NCBI GenBank assembly: GCA_037126765.1
Contig: JBBCBC010000024.1
Coordinates: forward strand, 22,913,554 to 22,977,553
Source of the DNA: Stenogyne calaminthoides
Lineage: Eukaryota > Streptophyta > Magnoliopsida > Lamiales > Lamiaceae
Reading direction: 5' to 3'
Length of the DNA: 64,000 nucleotides
The translations under genes were made by a program, and so were the position numbers. The notes under the pieces were generated by a model. That model searched no databases and was not told the origin of the DNA. It saw only the letters and a program-made list of their open reading frames with translations. The first letter of the stretch is position 1; every line of letters begins with the position of its first letter. This document shows positions 22,685 to 34,736 of the stretch, piece after piece.

Positions 22685-24510
22685 TTATACACTGGATCCA
22701 ACATACCTAATTCAACCGATAGTTCTCGAAATCTTGATTCATCCAAAGGTTTAGTCAAGCTTATCGACTCTCGCTTATCGGTATGAATTTTCTCCATTCG
22801 ATGTCTTTCTTCTCAACATGATCTCTGATGAAGTGATGTCTGATATCAACATGCTTACATCTGGTGTGCAATACCGGATTTTGTGTAATAGCAATTGTAC
22901 TATTATTATCACAAAATATAGGTACTTCATTGGCTATAATCTTATAATCCCTCAATTGTTGTCTGAGCCAAAGAATTGCTGCACAATGACTTCCTCGCAG
23001 ACCATGTATTCAAATTTTTAGTAGTCTTTGGTTGCTCATCGAGGTTTGTTTCTTTGAAAACCATGATATCGGTTTACTTCCAAGAAATTGACAAGTTCCT
23101 GTGGTAGACTTCCTTTCAATTCTACATCCTCCATAATCAGCATCTGAATAACCAGTTAATTCAAGGTTATCATCAGCTGGATACCATGATCCTCTATTCA
23201 CAGTGCCTTTAAGATATTTCAGAATCTTTTTGGCAGCCTCCATGTGACTAGCCTTAGGATTAGCTTGGTATCTTGCACATATCCCAACAAAGAAATGTTA
23301 TATCGTGCCTACTTGTCTTTGTGAGATATAGCAATGATCCAATAATCCTCTATAATCGGTGTGATTTCTCGATTTGCCTTCGAGATCGAGGATCCATCTT
23401 GTAGTTAGTATTCATAGGAATTCTAACTGCATTGCAATTCTGTACACCATACTTTGCAATCAGATCTCTGGTGTATTTTGTTTGATTGATGAAAATTACT
23501 TCCTTAGTTTGTTTTACCTGAAGTCCAAGAAAGAAATTCATCTCCCCCATCATTGACATCTCAAACTTTCCTTTTATCAGGGTAGAAAACTTTTCACACA
23601 ACTGATGATTTGGAGATCCAAATATGATGTCATCTACATAAATCTGAACAAGTAAGATGTATTTCCCATCTTCTATCCTGAACAAAGTCCTATCAACAGT
23701 TCATTTGATAAAATCATGGTCAGTAAGAAACTGAGAAAGGGTATCATACCATGCTCGGGGTGCTTGCTTAAGACCATACAAGGCTTTCCTGAGCCTGTAA
23801 ACTTGGTCATTCTGTCTGAAACCAGGAGGTTATTCCACATAAACCTCTTCCTTAAGCACACCATTCAGAAATGCACTTTTCACATCCATCTGATAGACTG
23901 TGAATTTCATGTGGGCAGCATATGCAAGAAACAATCTGATGGCTTCTAGTCTTGCAACAGGTGCAAAGGTTTCATCATAATCCAAGCCTTCTTCTTGGGA
24001 ATAACCTTGTGCAACTAGCCTTGCCTTGTTTCTTACAATGTTGTTGTTTTCATCTCTTTTATTCTTGAACACCCACTTAGTTCCAATCACATTGTGCCTC
24101 TTAGGTCTATCCACTAGCTCCCAAACTTCATTCCTTGAGAACTGATTCAGCTCTTCTTGCATAGCAGTAATCCAAAATGAATCCTGTAGAGCATCTTCAA
24201 TCTCAGTAGGTTCTTTTTCAGATAGGAAGCAGCAGAACAAATCACTTTCTCCATGGAACCTTCTTGTTTTGACACCATCTAATAGATCACCCACAATCTG
24301 ACTTTTAGGATGACTATCCAACCATTTTCTCCTGGATGTTCCCCCTTCAGTAGTATCCTCAACATCAGAAATGTTAGGTTCAGGTAGTTCATTAAATTTA
24401 GGGAACAACAGAAAAGGAGAAAAAGAATCATCTTCCTCAGGGGAAATTCCATTCAGAACATTGTCAGAGACATTTGTTCCCCTTTGGTTGATAGATTCAG
24501 AGTTTGCCTC
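22685..24510 (-). pseudogene. pol: SIRE-A2 pol, distal part: RT and RNase H
   Basis: Continues the pol frame after the Tat-C insertion. The RT N-terminus is at 24408-23830 (VWELVDRPKRHNVIGTKWVF; YDETFAPVARLEAI; QMDVKSAFLNG). The YVDD active site is within 23685-23350 (VQIYVDDIIFGSP). RNase H is split over 23243-23010 (GYSDADYGGCR) and 22955-22761 (FCDNNS; RCKHVDIRHHFI). The stop is at 22685-22687. At least four frame breaks: near 23830-23860, 23685, ~23300, and ~23000, where the STTEAEY segment is disrupted. The first RT half is better preserved here than in SIRE-A1. Confidence 0.88.
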
Positions 24511-25305
24511 TGTCGCGAGTCGTTTTGGTTGATGAATATTATGTGGCTAATTTAATTACAACTCGCAAACAAAACATATACGTGTAAAATAAACAGTAAA
24601 TAAGATGAATTTGTTGACCCAGTTCGTCAACAAATGACTACTCTGGGGGCATACCAAGCCAGGAGGTAGTATTACGAGCTTTACACGTACAGTTCTTGAT
24701 ACATCTTATGAAGATGAATCGATGCAGGTTATCAAATGAGTTCTAGGGTTTTTCGTATATGTGAATGAACACTCTCCTTTTTTTGTTCCTCACCTCTCAG
24801 GGGATTTTTTGTAGGCTATATTTCTGGGATTATTTCGTGAACCAACCTTTTTCTTCTTCTTTTTTCTTCCATTTATAGCACTTCGGCAAGCATGAGCTGG
24901 ATTGGTAAAGCATGTGCTGGATTCTTTGGATCATGCAAGAACTCCGGTGGTGTTGCCACGTTTCTGACTTCATCTTCTAGATCGATCTTTGTACAAACGT
25001 CGTCTGTAGGACGCTCTTTTGATCGTCAAAATTAATCTTTTGTTCGGTTGGACTTTTTGTTCGTCGCTTTTAGGATGTCGGGTTCTTCAGAGATTTGAGT
25101 TGAACATACCGACTGCTACGCTTTTGTTCGGAGGGTCGCCGAGCAATTTCGCCACGTTTGTTCGGTAGAGGTGGCCGAAAGCAATTTCGATCGATTGGCG
25201 AACAAAAAGTAACTCATCCACCGGGCATGATTATTATATTCAAATATTACACATGTCATTTCTTTGATGTTCGATTAATCCCGATTTATTATATCGAACA
25301 CAACA
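24511..25305 (-). repeat. Tat-C 3' LTR
   Basis: Plus strand reads TGTCGCGAGTCG to GAACACAACA. Matches 36449-37242 apart from isolated changes and a cluster at ~25075-25200, where the other copy's CTG/CAG sites appear as TCG/CG. TATA box complement (ATTTATAG) at 24881-24888. A clear polypurine tract next to it is not seen. Confidence 0.93.
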
Positions 25306-25413
25306 ATATTTTAGGGTCGCTTTGTATTCTACATTTGGGCCTTATTGTTAAAAACTGATTGGGCCATGTTTGGCATCGCTCAATTCGCAATAAACTTGAA
25401 TTAGTACCGGTGT

Positions 25414-25423
25414 CTATTTAAAT
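25414..25423 (+). promoter_or_regulatory. Putative TATA box of the antisense gene in Tat-C
   Basis: CTATTTAAAT lies ~110 bases inside the 3' LTR boundary. It is followed by a strongly pyrimidine-rich leader (T-run, CCTTTCTTTCTACTC) and the ATG at 25570. The layout resembles an ordinary plant RNA polymerase II promoter pointing against the element's own transcription. Confidence 0.4.
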
Positions 25424-25569
25424 CATATTTCTCCACTTTAAATTTTTTTTTTTCCTTTCTTTCTACTCTTTTTATCGTCTTCCGTGATTCGAAAAGTTTC
25501 CGTGAAGGATTCATTGTTCCGTGAAGAAATTCATTCGTAATCGCCAGATTCTTCTTCTACTTTATAATC

Positions 25570-28500
25570 ATGGCCTCTTGCTCAATTCCTCCTGTTCAAT
25601 CCGACCATTATAGTTCCCTTCGCTTTCCCCTATTAGTAGAATCCCCGTAATAATGTAAGTACATCGGAGGCAAATGCCTCAATTCGGGATTCCGTTGGCA
25701 ATTTCGGCAACCATTTACCGTTCTTTCTTCTGACTCCGATAAAGCCCAAACGGAGTCGGATAGGGGTTTGACCCGTAACGATTCGTCGGATGATTTTGAT
25801 TATAATTCTTCGCCCCAAATTCAAACTAAGTCTAGGGCTATTGATAATGTTGATGTAGTTAGAAATGATACTGCTATGAGGGGGGAAATTTTGGCAACTG
25901 TAAATTTAGCCAAATCGAACATAGGTATAGATAGTGGGGAAAACTCTGAACTTGGTATACCTGTTGGTGTTCCTCACAGTCCAACATATAGCGAGTACAA
26001 TGCTCGTTATAATTTTGGCTTGCCTGAACAACCTCATAGGATTAGTGTAGAGAACGAGTACCCAGCGAGCAAAATGGCGAGCATAATTGATGTAGATATG
26101 CTCGCTCAGCTGCATAGAATTTATGAAACCCCTAAGGATGTCTTTTTCTAGGCACCCGGTCCTGATGAGCGGGCTGACCAACCCCCTGAGGGTTGTGTTG
26201 CCGTGAATTTGGACACCATGGAGGCTGGTCTTCGATTTCCTCTCCATCCGGCAATCACCCGTTTGCTCGTGGAATGGAATATCACCATTACACAGCTTAA
26301 ACCGAATGGATGGCATATGGTTATGAGTTTTTTGACGTTGTTCGGCAAAATGAAGCCAAGGTATTATCCTTCGGCAGCTGAACTTGCTCGGTTAGTGCAC
26401 TTGACTCGTCCGAGGGGCGAACACGGGTGGTTGTTTATGCAAGCTAACGCCAAGTGCAAAATTATCGAGGATGTGCCGAACAAAATCAGTGACTGGAAAG
26501 AGAAGTTCTGGTTCGTAGGGGGCAATTGGAAAAGTCCGGCCTCTGGAAGCGAGCCAAATGCTCGTTTGGACATCCCCACTGACTTCGGAGTGTACCGAAG
26601 TAAGTGATTTTGTATCTTTCATTCTTCAATTTGAACTGATTTTAACTCACTTTTTATTTCAGGGATTCCAGCCGCGACGGATAAGGAGACAAACGACGGC
26701 TATTTCAAAGAAATCGGTTTTGGCAGATTGATCTCGAACCTCGTTCGTAAAGATCCGTGATAACTTTGAACACCGCCAACAGGAGAGAAAGAAAGGAGGT
26801 TTGTTCGTGCCTCCTCATCATCTTGTTCTTCATTGATCCTTCCTAGAAGGATTATCTTTTTGTTTTTTGTATAAGTCTTGTGTCTTTTTTGTTATTTGTC
26901 ACCCGTTGATTCTGATTTCGTTTTATTTATAGCTTTTCCAGCTGTGACCATCGCTGTGAGTACGTCTGAACACACTGAGATGGCTCGAAGAAAGAGGCCA
27001 CAGGAACTTGCTCGGATTCAGGCTGAGCGAGAAGCTCAGCGAACAGGTAGAGGGGAGGCGAGCAGGGCCAAACGACCCTCATCCGGTCCTGGTGAATCAA
27101 GTCGAGCACAGAGGGGCTCCCATTCGGCTGAATATGGGGCTGGCGAACAAACTCCTCCACCAAAAAGACCAAGGGTGGAGATCGGCGAACAGGGGCCAAG
27201 CAAACAGGGGCCGATCGAACAGGGGCCGATCGAGCAAACTCAGACAAGACCGATGCGTCAGTCGACTCGGACCCTACCGCCGAGGCAATCGAGCGGCCGC
27301 CGCTTGTTGTTGGTCCCATTTCACGATTGTCGAAATGGAAGTTGGCACATCTTCTCCCCTCAAATTTGGACCTCGATCATGGACTCCGATAGACTCCGAG
27401 CTCCGATCTCCCGAAGATAAATCATTCCTGGGATGGGATCCAGCTCGCGTGGGCAGGTACATTTTGCTCGCTCTGTTTGTTGCTTTGATTTCTGGTCGAC
27501 ATCTCTATACTCATTTGGTCAAATATGTACATACTGTAGGTTGAGCAGGTTGTCGCCCTTAATGCCCAACTTAAAGAATTACTTTTGCTCGCCGAGTGTT
27601 CGCAAAGTTCCAGGCGTGCCGGAGCATGTTCAAAAAGCTTGCTGGACTTCGCTCGAGCGTGGACTATCGATCTGGAGGAGTTCCACGACGGGTCCCACCC
27701 CTTGAAACTATGCGTTTGGGGCTGGTGCTTCAGTGGTCATCTTTGGTCGCTTCTTGAGAAAGCTTATGCTCGGTCCGCTAACATCCAAGCCAATTATTTG
27801 GCTTTGATTAGAACTTTGAAGACAAAGTGATCGAAATGAACAGGTCCAGATGAATCGAAAATCGCTCAGAGCAAACTGTTTTTAAGACAAGCCGGGCGCC
27901 TAATCAAGCTCGGGGAGGATGCTCGCCAATTTCAAGAGAATGCTCGCCTAACTCAAGAGGATGCTCATCAAACGAGAGAGGCACTGAATCAGTCTCAGGA
28001 GGAGGTGATCAATATTCGAAGGGCTCAAGAAGAAATGAATGCCGAAGCCAGAAAACTCGGCCGGTGTTGAAAAAATGGAAAGTGAGAGGGACGAACTTGG
28101 CCAACAAACTCATCATTCTTTGAAGAGACTAACACTCGTTTAGGCCTCGAAAACTCTAAGCTGCATGATGACGAGTATATTGACTCCATGTCTAATTTCT
28201 CGTATATTTGCGCTTTTGCCGATGCTGTTCGATCTGTTCGCCACACACTCAACAGCGAGCAAATTGCCCCTCTCATATCCGACTTTCAGCAGTACCTGGT
28301 TGATAACCCTCCAGATCGCAACCTCCCAATGTCGGATTTGAATGGTCAGGTGACTTTTTCTCGTTTTTTCCTGAAGGATCAAAATTGACGATCCAATTCC
28401 GGATGAAGAGGAGAACTCAGACGTTATTGTTACTGAGGTTGCCGATCAAAATCTTCACACTGAATCTGGGATCAATCAGGTACAGGACGAGCAAGAACCT

Positions 28501-28632
28501 CCTGCAACCGAGCAAAGTGCGCCTCCCAGCGAGCATCTGATACCCGGACATCCTGAAGCTGTTGAGGGGACCGAACATAATGTGTTCGACATTTCTCTTC
28601 CATCTACCCCCAATTTTGACTTTGTACCTTGA
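25570..28632 (+). pseudogene. Antisense extra gene of Tat-C with introns, broken
   Basis: Begins MASCSIPPVQSDHYS at 25570. Two consecutive stops (25648-25653) and a TAG at ~26149 interrupt exon 1 in an otherwise single frame to 26599. The domain RFPLHPAITRLLVEWNI, TQLKPNGWHMVMSFLTLF, then GWLFMQANAKCKI, resembles the 'putative gypsy type transposon' family (about PF04195), recalled rather than searched. A GT-AG intron is at 26600-26662. A second acceptor is at 26931-26932 (donor uncertain, perhaps 26799). Another intron is 27457-27539. The middle exon encodes a basic RRKRP segment and GPIEQ repeats. Later exons are coiled-coil-like (EDARQFQENARLTQEDAHQTREALNQ-type, ~27900-28060), then an acidic tail ending FDFVP at 28632. 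Additional antisense frames between pol and 3' LTR are known in Tat elements. Function unknown. Confidence 0.7.
26600..26662 (+). other. GT-AG intron in the antisense gene
   Basis: Donor GAA|GTAAGTGA, then a T-rich stretch ending TTTTATTTCAG. Removing it joins the frame as R-R-I-P-A-A-T. At 63 bases it is short but acceptable for plants. A spliceable plus-strand intron in an element transcribed from the minus strand argues that the antisense gene has its own transcript. Confidence 0.55.
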
Positions 28633-29860
28633 TGTCTTTTTTCTTTGTAAGACTTGTGTAACTTTTTGTCTTCTTCACTTTTTAATTCGAACAATATATC
28701 TTTAACTGTTTCTTGTTGATACTTCTTCTTTTGTCCGAATATTTCTTCAATTGAACAAATGGATTTCATATTGAACTGTTTCCTCTAACCTGTTTGTTGA
28801 GGATGAATGTTGATACTTGTGTTGCTTGATATTTTCTTTGTTGCTTTACGTTCGCTTTATTGCTTTCCAGTTTTTGCCTCTTTTCTTCTGAATGAATTCG
28901 AACATTGGGTTTTTTTTATGCCCGCCTCCTCGACTTCTTTCGGTTTTGATTGTCTTATCGACGTTTGTAATCGGTTGATCGTCTTATTTAGGTGCGACCG
29001 GATGGGTTACTTTTTGAACCCCCTTTCTTGGTCTTGTGATCGTCTTATTTAGGTCGCGATCACTTCGTACTCGGGCCGTCTTATTTGGCTGCGACCACGT
29101 AATCGTCACCATTTCGTCGTTACTGGTATCTATAAGTACTAGTCGGCTTTATGATTGCGGCGTACCCATTACTCGCTTTTTGCTGCGGGGAATCGAATTA
29201 ATGGTCGTTAAATCGGTGAACATAGACTGGGCTCGTTCGTCTTTGTTTGGGTCGTCCGGCTTAGGTGCGACCTCAAATAGGCCTGAACTAGAAACTCTTT
29301 AGCGAACAAAAGTACATATATCATTCTTTTTCTTTTTGCAACACTTTGTATTCTATTACATCGTTCATAGTCAAGAAGACTATCTATTACACAACAATTG
29401 TTATCGGATCAGGTTTTGAATTTAAAACTGTCTTGAGTAGAACCTAACCGCCCCACCTTGTCCGGAATTGATGTTGACAAGGATGTGGCACATCGTGCTA
29501 TCTACCCTTTTTTTTTTTTGTAACATGCTCAAGCAAAGAAGAAGATAAGCTTTTTGTCCCTCCCCGGACAAGTTGTGGTTATATGGCGTGCATTGAGCAT
29601 GAGCATGTGGCGCGATTCTCGCTTTCGCTTTAAAATAGTCGCGAGCAAAACTTTTCACCAAGACCATTCTATCCTCCAAAGAGATGCCCGAGCATCAAGA
29701 TCGGCATCTTATTTTGGGTGGACTCTATGACATCCCTCCCCTTCAGAGGAGATTTTGGGGATGCATAGGGGACTCATGGCTTATTACTGCGTAAGCAGTG
29801 AGTAACGTGGAGTGGCAACCATGACTCTTCCGAGCATCTTGAGTCCGGGAACGGGCTTCA
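28633..29860. other. Tat-C non-coding interval with degenerate tandem words
   Basis: Lies between the antisense gene and the LTR-like fragment. 28970-29285 repeats CGTCTTATTTAGGTGCGACC-type words at least four times in decaying form. 29440-29850 has blocks such as CCCTCCCC near 29560 and 29735. No supported coding frame on either strand. Confidence 0.5.
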
Positions 29861-30360
29861 ACCTGTGCTCGCAACGAATGTGAGGTAAAAAGCTCGTATC
29901 CGGACAGATGCTCGATTCAAATTTAATTGATCATTGAATCGAGAGCTGGATTCTTCTACGTCTGGGGGCATACTAAACCGTCTTCCTTCTGAGAATCGCA
30001 GTATTTTTCCTTTTTTCTTCTTCATCTTTTTTCTTTCTTTTTTCCTGCTTTTCTTAACTATAAGTATGCCCCTATTTATAGAACTGTCCCAAGCTAGTGC
30101 TGGCATAGATAGCTGGTGCTAGCTCTCTTATTTCTGTCCGGCTTTTTGACAGCTCTTGCTTAAAAATTAACTTATCCTTGCATGGCTGCCACCACTTGTC
30201 AACTCGCCCCGACACGTATCTTCTATTGACAACTCGTTGTGACACGTATCTCTTGTCTGTCAATAGTGCTGTCCAGCATTTTTCTTGAAGATAAGTATCG
30301 AAAATAATATATTCTTCTTTTATGATCATCTTACTCGTTTGAACTGAATGGCTGATTGTG
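29861..30360 (-). repeat. LTR-like fragment inside Tat-C (possible internal promoter)
   Basis: On the minus strand this has a TATA box (GTTCTATAAATAGGGGC, near 30068-30084), a purine-rich AAGAAAAAAG-type leader, then GGTTTAGTATGCCCCCAGA. The element's own LTR has CTATAAATGG, a similar purine-rich leader and GGCTTGGTATGCCCCCAGA. The order and words match, although most of the sequence does not. It may be a remnant of a related LTR or a duplicated LTR promoter. Borders are not defined. Confidence 0.35.
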
Positions 30361-30423
30361 TTCGGTCAACAATATGCTCGCTTTAGCTGTTTTAACTTTG
30401 TTCATCCGATACTATGCTCGCCT

Positions 30424-31792
30424 TTATTGATAATATTTTTTCAAATTTGACGCGTTCCACGAGTAAGACAATGGGACTCCATTCAGGTCCTCCAAGTCAT
30501 ATGCCCCGTTTGGTAAACGTTCTGTGACTCTGAAAGGACCTTCCCATGCTCGACCGAACACACCACTGGGTACCCCCATCGATCATTTTTAAAAAACCGG
30601 CTCGCCCACATTGAACTGCAAGATTCGGACTTTGGAATTATAAAACTTTTTCGATCTCTTTTTGTACATAGCATTCTTGAAAACAAACCTCTCCGTCCTT
30701 CTTTCTTCCAACAGGTCTGAATTCAGAGCGAGCGCCTGGTCATTAATATGCTCTCCAAAAGTCATTGTTCGATGACTTGGAATTTTGATTTCTGCGGGTA
30801 TAACAGCTTCCGCACCAAATGCTAAAGCAAAAGGGGTCTCCGCAGTTGATGTTCTGAAAGTTGTTCGGTAAGCCCACAATATTTCAGGCAATTCTTCAAA
30901 TTTATCCTCCCCCTTGGAATTATCAAGTCTAGCCTTGAGGGTATGCTTGATAATTTTATTGACGGCTTCGACTTGACCATTTGACTGGGGATAATATGGA
31001 GTTGAGTAGTGCTTTTTTATCCCCCAGCGAGCACAATTTTGTCTAAATTCACTTCCATCGAATTGTTTGCCGTTATCCGTGACCAATGATTGGGGAAGCC
31101 CAAATCGACAGATGATGTTTTTCCAAACAAAGTTCCACATCCTTTGTTCGGTGATTTTAACAATGGCCTCGGCTTCTGCCCATTTAGTATAATAATCAAC
31201 GGCTACCACAAAGATATCTAACTCGATGTGCGAGGGAAATGGGCCGATTAAATCGATCCCCCATTTAGCAAATGGCCATGGACTATAAACTGATACTAAT
31301 TCTTCAGGTGGGCTATGAATGAGTGGAGCATGTACCTGGCACTGATAACACGCACGAGCATATGCAAGCGAATCCTTTTTAAGGGTTGGCCAATAATAAC
31401 CTTGCCTGATTATTTTATGTGCCAGGACGAGCCCACCTGTATGATTTCCGCATACTCCATCATGGATTTGTTGCGTAATACATGTCCTCTTTCAGAGTAA
31501 TACACTTCAAAAGTGGAAGTGAGAAGCTTCTTTTGTACAAATGCTCGTCTATAATAGTATATCGAGCAGACTGTAATCTGAGGCGAGTAGCTTGTGCTTT
31601 ATTTTCAGGGAGAAGTCCCTTTTGTAAATAACTCATTATTGGAGTCATCCAAGTTTCTTGTTCGCTTGTTATTTGGGCGATCGTAATCCTGGGAACTGAT
31701 GGCGTATAGGCTGTGACGACCACAATGTCTGTTGTGTTCGTCACTCCTTCTGCTGTTGCCAGCGTGCAAAGATCGGACGAACTAATTACCAA
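30424..31792 (-). pseudogene. Tat-C integrase
   Basis: Inserts the cDNA into host DNA. The N-terminal zinc-finger region (31792-31210) includes CGNHTGG- and CYQCQ-like pieces. The catalytic core in 31209-30589 carries D5 (VDYYTKWAEA), D45 (VTDNGKQF) and E81 (QSNGQVEAVNK), with 35 residues between the last two, counted from 31209. The C-terminus after one frame change reads AWEGPFRVTERLPNGAYDLE and ends at 30424, typical of Tat pol. One frame break is near 31460 and one near 30590. The catalytic triad is intact. Confidence 0.9.
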
Positions 31793-31801
31793 TCGTGGTA
31801 A

Positions 31802-32203
31802 TTATTCAATGAAAACTTGGTCAAAATGCTCGAGCAACTCTTTTGCTAGTTGTTGATATTGTGCCATTTGTTCGCCTCGGACCTCATACTCGCCTGTTAC
31901 TTGATAAACGATTACCTGAGAATCGCTATAGATCATCAGCCTCTGAATTCCCATTGTCATTGCCATCTGTAGTCCAGCGATCAAAGCTTCATATTCAGCC
32001 TCATTATTTGTAGCTGGAAAATCAAATCGAATGGCTGTTGTAAACGTTTGCCTGGTTGGGCTGATGAGAACTACGCCTGCTCCGGCTCTTGAACTTGTTG
32101 ATGATCCATCAACATACATGTGCCACGGTTGATCGACAATTTCGTCAGGAATTTGTGGATATGTCAACTCAACCATGAAATCGGCCATAGCTTGGCCCTT
32201 CAT
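31802..32203 (-). pseudogene. Tat-C second (archaeal-type) RNase H
   Basis: A 133-codon frame, ending just before integrase. Residues: D32 in YVDGSS, E68/E70 in NNEAEYEAL, D94 in YSDSQ, the acidic set of RNase H. It follows the RT's own RNase H and precedes integrase, the dual-RNase H arrangement that characterises Tat-lineage gypsy elements. Internally open, but part of a broken pol. Confidence 0.88.
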
Positions 32204-34302
32204 TGCTGTTCAGGAGCTTAAAGTAATGCCGAATCGCCCTAACTCCACCGCCCATTTGAGCAACCGCCCAAGTATCTCGGGTCGGTGGAGGACTTGGCGC
32301 AATGGAAATGCAGTCAATACCTCAACTGAGTGGTCGAAAAAATATGGTCGCAATTTTCGCACACTCATTACGAGGGCGTATGCTAATTTTTCCAATGGAG
32401 GATACCGAGTTTCGGCTTTTTAAAGACTTGGCTAATATAATAAATGGGTAAATGTGTGGTCTCTTTCGCCTGCAGACGAGCACAAAGATCGATCGCGATG
32501 TTCAGACGCAAAGAAGATCTGAGATAGAGTTGTTCGCTTTGGGATAGGCTTAGATAAAGGTTCCGAGTATCGCAGTCTTCTTTAATGATTCAAATGCATT
32601 CGCAATGCTCGGGTCCATCGAAATTTCCCTTCTTTAATGCATCAAAGAAAGGTTTACATTTGTCCCCATTTCGTGATATAAACCGGCTTACGGAAGCTAA
32701 TCGTCCGGTTAACTTTTGGACCTCTTTCACATTTCTGGGGGCTTGCATATCGAGCATTGCTTGAATCTTTGATGGGTTCGCATCAATCCCCCGTTGACTA
32801 ACCATATGTCCGAGGAATTTCCTGAATGAATCCCAAAATTCGCATTTCTTGGGATTTAACTTCATATTATACTTCCTCAATATATCAAACGTTTGTGCGA
32901 GGTGGGTGATGTGGTCTTCCTTATGTTCGCTCTTTACCACAATATCATCGATATATACCTCGATTGTTCGGCCGATGTGTTCGTCGAACATTTTGTTCAC
33001 CAAACGTTGATACGTTGCTTCGACATTCTTTAATCCGAATGGCATGCATTGCCAACAGTACATGTTCTTTTTTTCACTGCGAGAACGCCGTATTCTTTTG
33101 ATCGTCCGGATGCATTGGTATTTGGTGATAACCCGGTAACGATCCATAAATGTCATGAGTTCATGGCCCGTCAGATTATCAACCAAATAATCAATGTGGG
33201 GCATCGGAAAATTATCTTTTGGACATGCCTTATTCAAATCAATTGAAATCGATACACGTCTCCAAGATCCATTTGATTTGGCGAACGAGCATGAGGTTCG
33301 CAAGCCATCTTGGGCATTTTACCTCTCGGATCGATTTGTTGTCGAAAGCGGCTTTTTGATTTCATTATTCAACGCCGCATATTTTTAGGACTAAATTTTC
33401 GCGTTTTTGGACAACTGGAGCTTGTATTGGATCAAGGTTGAGGGAGGCGGGCATGCTCTGGATCTATTCCAACCATGTCCTCGTGTGACCATGCGAACAC
33501 ATCTAAATTTGCTTGAAGGTAAGTAATTATTTCGCATTTCGGATTGGTTCGTAATTTCAACCAACGAACACTTCTAACTCAGGTCTGTTCGGGTCGATAT
33601 TGATTGGCTCCAATTGCTCAACAGGAGTCGCCTGCTTTCTTTTTTGCTTCCACCGAGGGTCTTGAATGGATCCCCGGGGCTCATCATCAACCTCCATGGG
33701 TTCAAAACCTATGAGAGGCTCTAGGTCCGATTGCTCGTTCTACCGATCAATATTCATTTGATCTAGGAGATCGGGGAATTAGTTGTCTTTTCCGAAGTTT
33801 ATGTTCGCGCCTTTACGTATTTCAGACGAATGGTTATGTTCGCCGAACTCATGTTCGTCGGAAGATGTTTAGACGGTGTTTTTACTCGCTGGCTTGACTC
33901 ACCAATCTCCCCTGTTTGTTCCATCATGTTAACAATATTTTGTTTTTCTGGTACACATGATAGCAAACAATCTCGAGCTTCTTTTTGATCTCCTTTTACA
34001 CCCCTGCTCCATCTTGTGTCGGAAATTTAACACAATAGTAATGTCGTGGAACAAAGCCGCTTTGAATTCTCGAATAAGCAGGCGACCTAGAAACCCGTTA
34101 TAAGTGGATGAACATCGACGATTACAAAATCTAACATTCTAGTTCGCCTAATGTCCGAATTCAAAGTTGATTCTAGCTCGACTCTAACCTAATCATACCA
34201 TAGGGTCGGGATTCTGATTCCCCAAAGCCCATTATAGTATGATTACATGGTTCAATATAACCGCTCAAATCCCCAACTTGTTTTTCCATCTGGCGAAGGG
34301 TA
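32204..34302 (-). pseudogene. Tat-C reverse transcriptase and first RNase H, broken
   Basis: Best frame 33303-32590: RT motif DLNKACPKDNFPMPHID, motif A aspartate D54 in FMD, CMPFGLKN, and the active site YIDD at residues 117-120, then the RNase H connection (KLTGRLASVSRFIS). The segment after motif A, where the family has a conserved AYSGY-like stretch, is corrupted. First RNase H pieces lie at 32590-32210 in several frames. Upstream 33304-34302 has only fragments of the RT N-terminal region (a FAWSHEDMVGIDP-like piece near 33450-33500). Damaged in many places. Confidence 0.8.
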
Positions 34303-34578
34303 TTAACGAACAAAATGTTTGCATAAGCCCCCAAGATCAACTAAGAGGCGATGTACCTTCAACCCGAGGAGACGAAAGCAATCGATGGTTAAGGAGTCGT
34401 TGTGGGGAGTTATAATCCCGCCGAGATCGCCCTCCGAGAAAATGATTTGGTGTGTAGGTGGGGAACCGGATGATGTGCTCGCCACCTTTTGCTCGATGGA
34501 TGTTTCGCATGGCACGATCTCCATCTTTTTACGTCTATTAGATAACGTTGGCGCTGGTAACATCCAATTGAGGACCAT
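34303..34578 (-). pseudogene. Tat-C protease region, active site degraded
   Basis: The 91-codon frame ends with HRLLVDLGGLCKHFV, where Tat elements have a LVDTGSS-type aspartic protease site. The threonine is lost, so the copy should be inactive if the bases are right. Preceded by IIFSEGDLGGI, which matches the Tat pre-protease segment. Confidence 0.65.
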
Positions 34579-34736
34579 ATTCAGGTGACTTAATCATTTG
34601 GATTTCTTGACTTTTCGACCTCTTCCAACAAAAGAGGGAGGCCCTCTTTTTTGGGCGTTTTCAGATCTCTTTGCGTGATTCTTTGGGATCACTTGTCAAA
34701 TGTTTGTTCGCCTTCCGCTTTTTCCCTTCGGTCTTC

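Noticed and set aside
29422..29679. 85-codon minus-strand frame downstream of Tat-C integrase
   Set aside because: Integrase and pol end clearly at 30424 with a typical C-terminus. No known Tat domain is expected here and none is recognised.
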